DNA of 64,000 bases from contig CALDYR010000041.1 in assembly GCA_937944405.1 (NCBI GenBank), positions 1-64,000 on the forward strand, read 5' to 3'. The notes under the pieces were generated by a model that saw only the letters and a list, made by a program, of their open reading frames with translations, was not told the DNA's origin and searched no databases. The position numbers and the translations under genes are program-made. Shown piece by piece: positions 35,895-43,504 of the stretch (within the stretch, counting starts at the first letter, position 1; each line of letters begins with the position of its first letter). This stretch comes from an uncultured Pirellulaceae bacterium (GTDB taxonomy: Bacteria; Planctomycetota; Planctomycetia; Pirellulales; Pirellulaceae).

Positions 35895-36941
35895 TCATGA
35901 CTTTGCCGACACCGGTCGGGTGGGCCGTTTGGGAGGATCGTAGGTGCAGCAATCCTTGGGGCACACGTCATGGTTAGGCGGCATCAAACCGATGGCTCGT
36001 TTTTCCGCCCCATCGGTACGTTCCAAAATCAATTCACGAATCATTGCGATAAATTCCGGATGCACGCCAACCGTTTTTGCTCGTTGCATATTCAGCCCGA
36101 TCTCTTCGCACTTCTCTTTGGCTTCGGTGTCCAGATCGAACAGCACTTCCATGTGATCGGACACAAAACCGATCGGCATAATGACAACGTCTTGCACGTC
36201 AGTTGTCGCCTTGATCGTTTCAAGGTGGTCGCAAATATCGGGCTCCAACCAAGGTTGGTTCGGCGGGCCAGAGCGGCTTTGATAGACAAGATCCCATTCG
36301 TTGTCGCCGATCTTCTCCATGACCAACCGACACGCTTCGTTCAGTTGAGTAGAGTACTTGCAATTATCGGCCATCGACATCGGAATACTATGTGCGGTAA
36401 AGATGAACCGCGTTTTAGACCTGCGTTCTGCCGGAATTTCTTCAAATGCATCTCTTACTCGATCGACCGTAGCGGCGGTGTATAAAGGATGATTGAAAAA
36501 CATCCGCAACTTATGAACTTCTGGAGACCCTGGCCCTATTTGATCTTGCGCCACCATGATGTTTTCACGGTACTGCCGGCAGCCGGAGTAGCAACTGTAC
36601 GCTGAAGTGAAGAATGCTAAAGCGCATTGCACGCCATCACGTTTCATTTCTTCTAACGAGTCGGGAATCATCGGATGCCAATTGCGATTGCCCCAGTACA
36701 CCGGCAGATCGATCTGGTGATCGGCCAACTCTTTTTTTATCGCCGCGATCAATTCACGATTCTGTTCGTTGATTGGGCTGACTCCGCCGAAGTGTTTGTA
36801 GTGTTCAGAAACTTCCAGCATCCGTTCGCGCGGCACGTTTTTGCCACGCAGGACGTTTTCTAGAAATGGCATGACGTCGTCTTGGCCTTCGGGGCCGCCG
36901 AACGAAATAATGATCAGGGCATCGAATTTTTTATTCTGCAT
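35895..36941 (-). CDS. hemH: Ferrochelatase (actinobacterial-like, probable [2Fe-2S])
   Basis: Inserts Fe2+ into a porphyrin in heme synthesis. 348 aa. The catalytic His is in FTAHSIPMSM (~185) and the conserved Glu in SDHMEVL (~262). AYSCYSGCRQYREN resembles the Mycobacterium-type enzymes, where this Cys and three C-terminal ones hold a [2Fe-2S] cluster. Here the C-terminus has HDVCPKDCCTY, supplying the remaining cysteines. Whether the substrate is protoporphyrin (HemH) or coproporphyrin (CpfC) cannot be decided by sequence alone, and no other heme gene is adjacent. The start is an ATG, 15 nt after the thioesterase stop. Confidence 0.9.
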   Translation of the reverse strand: MQNKKFDALIIISFGGPEGQDDVMPFLENVLRGKNVPRERMLEVSEHYKHFGGVSPINEQNRELIAAIKKELADHQIDLPVYWGNRNWHPMIPDSLEEMKRDGVQCALAFFTSAYSCYSGCRQYRENIMVAQDQIGPGSPEVHKLRMFFNHPLYTAATVDRVRDAFEEIPAERRSKTRFIFTAHSIPMSMADNCKYSTQLNEACRLVMEKIGDNEWDLVYQSRSGPPNQPWLEPDICDHLETIKATTDVQDVVIMPIGFVSDHMEVLFDLDTEAKEKCEEIGLNMQRAKTVGVHPEFIAMIRELILERTDGAEKRAIGLMPPNHDVCPKDCCTYDPPKRPTRPVSAKS

Positions 36942-36956
36942 TTTTCCAACAATTAT

Positions 36957-37385
36957 TTAAAAGGTGAGTGCTTCCACGACGTGTGCCGGAGTCAAAATTG
37001 CGTAAGGCGGTTTGCCGTGCGGGAACCGGCAGCAAGCGACGTTAAATTGGCCATTAGCAACGATGTGGCCCGTCAGAGACGTGAGTTCAAACCAGTACTC
37101 GATTTGTTTCCCGTCAATTTCCATTAAATTTAACTTGACCAATAGCTGATCATCAAAACCCGCGAAATGGTGGACACCTACTGACGCTGAAAGTCTCGGA
37201 AACCCCAAAACTCCCTTCTCATCGCTCAACACCACAGAAAGCCCGCGGCTGCGCAGGAAAGCGTACTCCGTTTCCTCCATCATCCGAATCAGCGCGCTGA
37301 TGTGGACCCTGCCCGACAAGTCAGTGTCGACCATGCGGACGGTGCGCTCCGTCTGAAAGCTGGTGATGGGAGATAATGTAGACAT
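36957..37385 (-). CDS. Acyl-CoA thioesterase-like hotdog protein
   Basis: About 142 aa from the ATG at 37385 (37394 is also possible; the tracked 37469 start is a TTG with an odd Arg-rich leader). The hotdog signature VRMVDTDLSGRVHISALIRMMEETEYAFL contains the catalytic Asp and helix of 4-hydroxybenzoyl-CoA thioesterases. The substrate is unknown. It is probably cotranscribed with hemH, 15 nt downstream. Confidence 0.78.
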   Translation of the reverse strand: MSTLSPITSFQTERTVRMVDTDLSGRVHISALIRMMEETEYAFLRSRGLSVVLSDEKGVLGFPRLSASVGVHHFAGFDDQLLVKLNLMEIDGKQIEYWFELTSLTGHIVANGQFNVACCRFPHGKPPYAILTPAHVVEALTF

Positions 37386-37500
37386 GAAAATCATTGGTTC
37401 AACAGGAAAGGATAAGGTAGTATTATCGTCGTTTCGCCGCCGCTGGGTAGACCTGCGACGCAAAGACAACTCCTGACTTAACCAGACGCACAGTCGCCCA

Positions 37501-38286
37501 ATGGATCACTGGCACAACAAAGCCGCTTGGGATCGGTTGGCTCAAACGCAAGACCGTTTGGCCAAACCGGCTCGCGATGTCGATTTCATCAATCCACTAA
37601 AATCGGTCGATGGACCAGGGTGGCTGGGCGATTCGATCGTCGGCAAACGGACTTTATGTTTGGCCGCCGGAGGAGGCAGGCAGGGGCCGATCTACGCTGC
37701 CGCTGGAGCCATCGTGACCGTCGTCGACATCAGCCCAGCGATGCTCAAGCTCGACCGAAAAGTGGCTCAACAGAGAAGCCTGAAACTGACAACGATGGAA
37801 GCTTCGATGGATGATTTGTCGATGCTGGCGGCGGCTTCGTTTGATATCGTCATCCATCCTGTCAGCACCTGTTACGTTCCTGACATCGGCCTGGTCTATC
37901 AACAGGTGGCGCGCGTCTTGGTCGGTGGGGGTGTCTATATCAGCCAACATAAGCAACCGGCCAGCCTTCAATCTGATCCGCAGTCGCAAATGGGCGAATA
38001 CAAAATCCGCCACCGGTACTATGGAAAAAAACCACTCCCACAATCCCACCTACCGAATTTAGTCCGTGAACAGGGCACCATCGAATACGTGCATCGCTGG
38101 GAAGAAATACTGGGCATGATGTGCCGATCTGGCATGGTCATCGAAGACGTCACCGAACCCCTGCACGCCAAAGCCGACAGCCCCATTGATTCCTTCGCCC
38201 ACCGCTGCGAATTCATCGCGCCCTACATTCGAATCAAAGCCCGACGGGTCTCCGACCATCGGCCCGCAGGAACAATTATGTTATAA
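37501..38286 (+). CDS. Class I SAM-dependent methyltransferase
   Basis: 261 aa. The SAM fold is visible at TLCLAAGGGRQGPIYAAAG (motif I), VTVVDISPAMLKLD and ASFDIVIHPVSTCYVPD, then VLVGGGVYISQHKQP. The opening HWHNKAAWDRLAQTQDRLAKP resembles the cap of small-molecule methyltransferases. The gene is divergent from the thioesterase; substrate unknown. Confidence 0.8.
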   Translation: MDHWHNKAAWDRLAQTQDRLAKPARDVDFINPLKSVDGPGWLGDSIVGKRTLCLAAGGGRQGPIYAAAGAIVTVVDISPAMLKLDRKVAQQRSLKLTTMEASMDDLSMLAAASFDIVIHPVSTCYVPDIGLVYQQVARVLVGGGVYISQHKQPASLQSDPQSQMGEYKIRHRYYGKKPLPQSHLPNLVREQGTIEYVHRWEEILGMMCRSGMVIEDVTEPLHAKADSPIDSFAHRCEFIAPYIRIKARRVSDHRPAGTIML

Positions 38287-38363
38287 CGACTGAGTTCGTC
38301 CCGGAACCTCGTGGCACCGAGAGCGCGCGACGAATGCATTTGTTAATGAATGATGTACTGGGA

Positions 38364-38440
38364 CTCGCCCGAATTTCCTTAAACACAGCCTGCGGGAATT
38401 CTGGCCAAACCCACGACGATCTCGAAGTTTGCTACTGAAA
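38364..38440 (-). repeat. Dispersed palindromic element, copy D
   Basis: Reverse strand reads AGTAGCAAACTTCGAGATCG, TTGGCCAGAATTCCCGCAGG, CTGTGTTTAAGGAAATTCGG. It is the best-preserved long copy and lies after the methyltransferase stop, between it and the Trm112-like gene. Confidence 0.7.
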
Positions 38441-38534
38441 TGCGGAAAGGGCCTAACGAATCGCACGATGAATAAAAGCACGACGAACGTGACAACCCCA
38501 CAAACACAATCCCCCATCTGGACTTGAATGCACC

Positions 38535-38807
38535 ATGGCTCAATTTTCCCAAACGACTCTCGATATGTTGCGTTGCCCTGTTACGAAATCTAATTTAACC
38601 ATCGCTTCGCAGGAACAAATCGCGTCGCTGAACGCTCAAATTGCCGCCGGCGAAGTGGTCAACCAAATGGGACAGAGTGTAAACGATCCGGTAGAAAGCG
38701 TGTTAATCAATACCCAAGGCAACATCGGTTGCGCAGTGCGGGGCGGAATCATTCAAATGATCGCCGACGAAGCAATCGTAATTCAGCCTACCGGTAAAGG
38801 ATCCTAA
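38535..38807 (+). CDS. Trm112/YcaR-like small protein
   Basis: 90 aa. LDMLRCPVTKSNLTIAS at the N-terminus and GNIGCAVRGGIIQMI near the end follow the Trm112/YcaR pattern of a small zinc-ribbon-like protein, although only one Cys of each expected pair remains. Trm112 activates methyltransferases in other organisms, and a methyltransferase is encoded just upstream. It ends 1 nt before the HIT gene, so the two form an operon. Confidence 0.7.
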   Translation: MAQFSQTTLDMLRCPVTKSNLTIASQEQIASLNAQIAAGEVVNQMGQSVNDPVESVLINTQGNIGCAVRGGIIQMIADEAIVIQPTGKGS

Positions 38808-38808
38808 A

Positions 38809-39153
38809 GTGAGCGCAAAAACGATCTTTAAAAAAATCATTGACGGCGACATCAAGGCCAACGTGGTCTATGAAGACGATTTATGTTTGGCATTCCATGA
38901 TGTTTCTCCACAAGCTCCAATCCACGTACTGCTGATTCCGAAAAAGGAAGTCGTCAATGTCGCGGATCTAACGGCACAGGACGAAGCGCTGGCCGGCCAT
39001 TTGCTGCTGACCGTGAACAAGGTTGCGGAGAAATTAGGAATCAGCAACGGCTACCGTGTGGTGGCGAATTGCGGCCTCGATGGCGGGCAATCAGTCGACC
39101 ACCTGCATCTGCATATCTTGGCCGGTCGTCCGTTGACGTGGCCGCCGGGGTAA
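38809..39153 (+). CDS. HIT-family nucleotide-binding protein (HinT-like)
   Basis: 114 aa. FKKIIDGDIKANVVYEDDLCLAFHDVSP opens the HIT fold, and the histidine triad is HLHLHIL near the C-terminus (preceded by GGQSVD). HinT-type enzymes hydrolyse AMP-linked phosphoramidates. It starts with GTG, 1 nt after the Trm112-like stop. Confidence 0.92.
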   Translation: MSAKTIFKKIIDGDIKANVVYEDDLCLAFHDVSPQAPIHVLLIPKKEVVNVADLTAQDEALAGHLLLTVNKVAEKLGISNGYRVVANCGLDGGQSVDHLHLHILAGRPLTWPPG

Positions 39154-39301
39154 TCTTCTACAAATCGCATGTCAAAATCAGGTCGCACAAAGCGCCGGAC
39201 GAAACGGCCATCTAAAAGGTTATCAAAACGGCACAGACGGTGAATTTCGTTTCGGCCGGTGGGTTTGAGCGTTTCTTTTACCACCGCACGCGAGATTGCT
39301 T

Positions 39302-39948
39302 TTACTGCAAACAGCAGATCGAAAACTTTAGCTGCGCCTTAGTGCGTTCAAGGTACCAAGGTCCGATGTCTCCCCGCCCAAAACGGTAACCAGCAAACAA
39401 TGAACCGTCGTTAAACGTCGGACGTTCGCCCCCGAACTGGCTGCGGTAGTTTTCGTTAAATCCGACAGGCGTGTTTTCACTAGGCGTTTTCAGTTTGGTG
39501 TCAAACGCGCCCTCGGCCCCAACCAGTTGGCCCTCAGCAATCAGCAATTCCTGTCGCACCGAAGCGATTTCAGAATAAAATTCAAGGTCGAACTCAACAC
39601 CGTGTCGAGCGCTAATTTTCCGCCGTCGGTCGGCAAAACCCGCCCGTCGCCATTCGCATCGTCCCCCTCCGGCAGATCCTCGAAAGGCAAATTCAAGGGT
39701 GCTTAAGTTTGCATCGGTATCCGCGTATCCGCAGAAGACGCAATTTCCTCTTGACAGGCAACCTGAGATACTCTTTCAGGTGAACGCGCAAGCAAACCAG
39801 CCACGTTGAGTTCGGCCGCCGGAGGAATTGGAGGGATGTTCGGTCGCACCTGAGGACGGTTTTGGGACACCGGAAAAATTGTGCGGCTTGAATCTTGGCC
39901 AAACGGAGCACGGCAACCTGTCGTCATCACGCCACCATGCAAACACAC
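39302..39948 (-). pseudogene. TolC/CzcC-type outer-membrane efflux protein, fragmented remnant
   Basis: Three reading frames on the minus strand together give the N-terminal third of a TolC-family protein. They are a lipoprotein-like start (VMTTGCRAPFGQ, then PIPPAAELNVAGLLARSPE), a middle piece (LPFEDLPEGDDANGDGRVLP, LALDTVL), and RQELLIAEGQLVGAEGAFDTKL followed by GSLFAGYRFGRGDIGPWY. The last phrase is typical of planctomycete TolC relatives. Frame changes and the missing C-terminal two thirds mark it as dead. No efflux pump gene remains beside it. Confidence 0.6.
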
Positions 39949-40468
39949 AACGATGACCGTTTTGACAAACCATTTCGATCATACAAAAAGACCGGCCGTT
40001 AAGAGTCTGAGTCATTTCATAAGAGCGCTGGGACAACGTTTACATGATTGAGTTCAACGGGGCGTATGGCGGCTGTTTTGAAGATGATGGAAGGCTTCGT
40101 CTCGGGGTTTGCGACAGCATCAACCTCCAAACGGCCTAGGAGCATATTCGTTACAAGAATTGCAACCACATCATCTTTAGTTATCGTCCCGACCGCTGCG
40201 ACCAACACACAACGGCTTTACAGACGCCTCGCCTCAGCATAACCGTCACAGTTCCCGGTCCATTGATATGGAAAGAAGTATTCCAACCTTGTACAGCAGA
40301 ACCGCACTCCAAATTTCCAACATTTGGAGTGCGATGATTCCTTACCGCGCGGCCATTTTTTTAAAAAAAGCGTTTCCTGAATGCGGCCACCTTCCCCCCA
40401 AAAAACATCATGGCGGCAGAAGCAGTGCCAAGCCCCCAGCCTCACCAAAGCCACCAGCGTTACCAAAG
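39949..40468. other. Degenerate region upstream of the TolC remnant
   Basis: About 520 bp without a supported gene. It is probably decayed sequence linked to the TolC remnant; small ORFs show no family features. Confidence 0.45.
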
Positions 40469-40479
40469 TCACCAGCGTT
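40444..40479. repeat. 18-bp tandem duplication spanning the aguA stop
   Basis: ACCAAAGCCACCAGCGTT and ACCAAAGTCACCAGCGTT are adjacent, differ by one base, and include the aguA stop codon on the minus strand. Confidence 0.75.
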
Positions 40480-41488
40480 TCTTAACGGCTGGCTGTTGCT
40501 GGGAGAGGCAGTGAAACGCCCCCAACCCCACCGTCAAATTTTTCGAAGGCAGCGGAACGATGGTCCGGTCAGGAAAACACGATGACAGCACCTTGACGGC
40601 GTTCGCATCAGGTTCGGATTGATCAAATTGCGGCACTATCACCGCACCGTTTACAATCAGAAAATTGCAGTAGCTGGCCGGAATAATTAAATCGCAATAC
40701 TGAATCGGGTCAGGGATTGGCAGCGGCACAAATCGGAAATCGGAATTTACCGCCGCCATTTCGGTTTTCAGTACGTCGATGTTTTGTGCTATCGCGGTTC
40801 GCCTTGGATCGTGCGGGTCGACTGTCCAAGCATGAACAACGGTCGTGTCATCGGTAAACCGCGCCAGTTGATCGATGTGCCCGTCAGTGTCGTCGCCCTC
40901 GATAGCATCCCCGGGCAACCAGATGATATCCTCAGCGCCAAGACTTCGACGAAAAATCGCTTCAGCGTCTTGCTCGGTGACGTTAGGGTTTCGGTTTTTA
41001 GCCAACGCGCAAGAGCGCGTCGTGATTAAGGTGCCTCGGCCATTGATCTCCAGCGCTCCGCCTTCTAAACAGAAATCAATTTTTTCGTTTTCAATTTGTA
41101 AACAATTGGCGACCTTTTCAGCAACTTTTTGGTCTAAATCGAACGGCGGGTACTTCCCCCCCCAAGCGTTATAAAACCAGTCGATCGACTTGAGTATGCC
41201 ATCGCTTGTTTTGACAAAAGTAGGTGCGTAATCGCGCGCCCAAGCATCGTTGGTTGCGATAGGAACCAGATGAATGTTAGGGGATTTAAACTTTAATTCA
41301 TCCGGTTGAATCTTGCCAATCAATACGTTCACCGGTTCGAAGCGCGCGACGGTTTCTACGAACTGCAGGAATTCGCCTTGGGCAAGCTCTAAATTTTGGG
41401 GCCATGTATCAGCGTTATGAGGCCAACTGAGCCACGTCGCGGCGTGGGGCGCCCACTCGGCGGGCATCTGGAATTGCAGCTCGTTCAT
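40469..41488 (-). CDS. aguA: Agmatine deiminase
   Basis: Converts agmatine to N-carbamoylputrescine. 339 aa, peptidylarginine-deiminase fold. Visible are NDAWARDYAPTF, FCLEGGALEINGRGT, GDDTDGHIDQLARF, ASYCNFLIVNGAVIVP, and the catalytic cysteine in LGAFHCLSQQQP. The last motif is usually GNIHCITQQQP, so the asparagine is replaced here while the cysteine is kept. The start forms TGATG with the end of aguB, a 1-nt overlap. Confidence 0.93.
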   Translation of the reverse strand: MNELQFQMPAEWAPHAATWLSWPHNADTWPQNLELAQGEFLQFVETVARFEPVNVLIGKIQPDELKFKSPNIHLVPIATNDAWARDYAPTFVKTSDGILKSIDWFYNAWGGKYPPFDLDQKVAEKVANCLQIENEKIDFCLEGGALEINGRGTLITTRSCALAKNRNPNVTEQDAEAIFRRSLGAEDIIWLPGDAIEGDDTDGHIDQLARFTDDTTVVHAWTVDPHDPRRTAIAQNIDVLKTEMAAVNSDFRFVPLPIPDPIQYCDLIIPASYCNFLIVNGAVIVPQFDQSEPDANAVKVLSSCFPDRTIVPLPSKNLTVGLGAFHCLSQQQPAVKKRW

Positions 41489-42354
41489 CAGTCAATAAAT
41501 CGTTTGGTAAGGTCGCTGTAAGCATCAATCCTGCGGTCCCTCAAAAAAGGCCAGTGCGTCCGCGCTGTTTCGATCAAGCTCATATCGCAATCCGCGACCA
41601 CCGTTTGGGCTTCTTGATCGCTTCCAACAGCCAGCAGTTCTCCGTAGGGGTCGGCAATAAATGACGATCCCCAGAATTCGATATTGTCTTCCACGCCGAT
41701 TCGGTTGGGCGCGATGACGAAAATACCATTTGCGATAGCGTGAGACCGCATCATCGTTTGCCAAGCATTTCGCTGAGCTTCGCCGTACTGCGCTTTTTCG
41801 GGGGCCTGCCAGCCGATCGCGGTAGGGTACACCAGAAAATCAGCCCCCGATAGCGCCGTCAATCGAGCCGCTTCGGGAAACCATTGATCCCAGCAAATAC
41901 AAACGCCGACTTTGCCGACCGACGTTTGGAAGCTTTGAAACCCTAAGTCGCCGGGCGTGAAATAAAATTTTTCATAAAAGAATGGGTCGTCGGGAATGTG
42001 CATCTTTCGGTAGGTCCCCACGACTTCGCCATCGGTCTCAATGACGACGGCGGTGTTATGAAACAACCCCGCCGACCGGCGTTCGAAAATGCCAGCCACA
42101 ACGACCACTTGTGCGTCCCGTGCCGCCTGACGGACGCGCGATAGCGTAGGGCCGTTAAGCGGTTCGGCAATCTGGAATTGGTCATGATCTTCGGACTGAC
42201 AAAAGTAAAGACTGTTGAACAGTTCCTGCAAGCAGACTAATTTAACGCCTGTTTGGGCCGCCAAATCAATCGCCGCACAAGCCTGTTCGACGTTGGTTAG
42301 AACATCAGGGCCGCACGCCATTTGAACCGCGGCGACTTTCGTATTGTGTGACAT
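41488..42354 (-). CDS. aguB: N-carbamoylputrescine amidase
   Basis: Hydrolyses N-carbamoylputrescine to putrescine, CO2 and ammonia. 288 aa nitrilase-fold enzyme. The triad is Glu in VCLQELF, Lys in YRKMHIPDDP and Cys in VGVCICWDQWFPEAAR. It is translationally coupled to aguA. With an arginine decarboxylase elsewhere the pair would give a full arginine-to-putrescine route. The start is ATG 42354; the preceding TTG codon is the tracked start. Confidence 0.93.
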   Translation of the reverse strand: MSHNTKVAAVQMACGPDVLTNVEQACAAIDLAAQTGVKLVCLQELFNSLYFCQSEDHDQFQIAEPLNGPTLSRVRQAARDAQVVVVAGIFERRSAGLFHNTAVVIETDGEVVGTYRKMHIPDDPFFYEKFYFTPGDLGFQSFQTSVGKVGVCICWDQWFPEAARLTALSGADFLVYPTAIGWQAPEKAQYGEAQRNAWQTMMRSHAIANGIFVIAPNRIGVEDNIEFWGSSFIADPYGELLAVGSDQEAQTVVADCDMSLIETARTHWPFLRDRRIDAYSDLTKRFID

Positions 42355-42540
42355 CAAAGCAGCCCACTAAGGACGATGATAAACGGGAACGAGCCAACTG
42401 TGGTATGGCCCGGACCGTGCGAAATGTGATTCCTAATTTTTGCACGTTCCCAAAACCGTACCGCGATCAAGCATTGAGAACACAAAAATTTTAGACAGTT
42501 TACTTGAACAACGACAAATCAAGAAAGGCGGCAGCAAAAA

Positions 42541-43263
42541 ATGTTCCAACATCCGCCAGTTGGGTTGTTTATCGCGGGCACCAACACCGATGCGGGCAAG
42601 ACCTACGTCAGCGCCTTGATTGCCAAACAGCTCCACCGATCAGGACTCCGCGTTGGCGTTTACAAACCGGTTGCCAGCGGATGCGTGGTTCAGGACAACA
42701 CTTTGATATCGTCTGACGCAGTGTATTTGTGGGAAGCAGCGGGCAAACCGCTGAACTTGGAGGCGGTGTGCCCACAACGTTTCGCCGCGCCAATAACTCC
42801 CCACTTATCCGCACTCCAAGAAGGCAAAACATTGGACCGGGAAACCATCACCACTGGACTTTCAGTTTGGAAGGATCACTGTGATATCGTGATCGTCGAA
42901 GGGGCCGGTGGATTGATGACCCCGCTTAACGAGAAAGAGTACTTCGTCGATCTCGCAATAGAATTCGGATACCCGGTGATCATCGTCACCCCCAACATCA
43001 TCGGTGCGATCAATCAGACCTTGCAAACACTTATAACAGCCAACGGTGCAGGTGGTGGTCTGCATGTCGCGGGCATTGTGTTAAACGACCTCTCCGATCC
43101 GGCAACGAATCACGATCCCAGCGTTGCATCCAACCGGCAACAGATCATCGACCGCACACCGGTACCGATGCTGGCTCATGTGAAGCACCGCGCGGCGGAG
43201 TTTACCGAAGCAGTTGACTGGTTGGAAATCGCAAAAAACGGCAGCCCGGCGACCGGCGGTTAA
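42541..43263 (+). CDS. bioD: Dethiobiotin synthetase
   Basis: ATP-dependent closure of the ureido ring of dethiobiotin in biotin synthesis. 240 aa, P-loop FIAGTNTDAGKTYVSALIA, GVYKPVASG and VEGAGGLMTPL, all characteristic. No other bio gene is adjacent. It is divergent from aguB; a dispersed-element copy follows 24 bp after the stop. Confidence 0.93.
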   Translation: MFQHPPVGLFIAGTNTDAGKTYVSALIAKQLHRSGLRVGVYKPVASGCVVQDNTLISSDAVYLWEAAGKPLNLEAVCPQRFAAPITPHLSALQEGKTLDRETITTGLSVWKDHCDIVIVEGAGGLMTPLNEKEYFVDLAIEFGYPVIIVTPNIIGAINQTLQTLITANGAGGGLHVAGIVLNDLSDPATNHDPSVASNRQQIIDRTPVPMLAHVKHRAAEFTEAVDWLEIAKNGSPATGG

Positions 43264-43287
43264 CCCCCGCCTCTTCCCAGACTTATA

Positions 43288-43366
43288 GTGGCAAGCTTCG
43301 AAATCGTCGTGAGATTGGCCAGAATTTCCGATGCCTGTGTTCAAGGGAATTCGGGCGAATTTCATT
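43288..43366 (+). repeat. Dispersed palindromic element, copy B
   Basis: GTGGCAAGCTTCGAAATCG, TTGGCCAGAATTTCCG, then GGGAATTCGGGCGAATTTC and ATTACATTC. The arms GAATTTCC / GGGAATTC pair with one G-T wobble. Confidence 0.7.
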
Positions 43367-43504
43367 ACATTCAAAGGGAAAAGGCAATTTTTGTGCGCAC
43401 CCGGTGCCACAAAGTTTCGGGAAGCCCCGGAAGCCCCAAAACCCAATGCCACCCAAAGTCGCCCGCTATGGTCGCCCGTCTTAAGCAATACGAAATCCCA
43501 ATCC

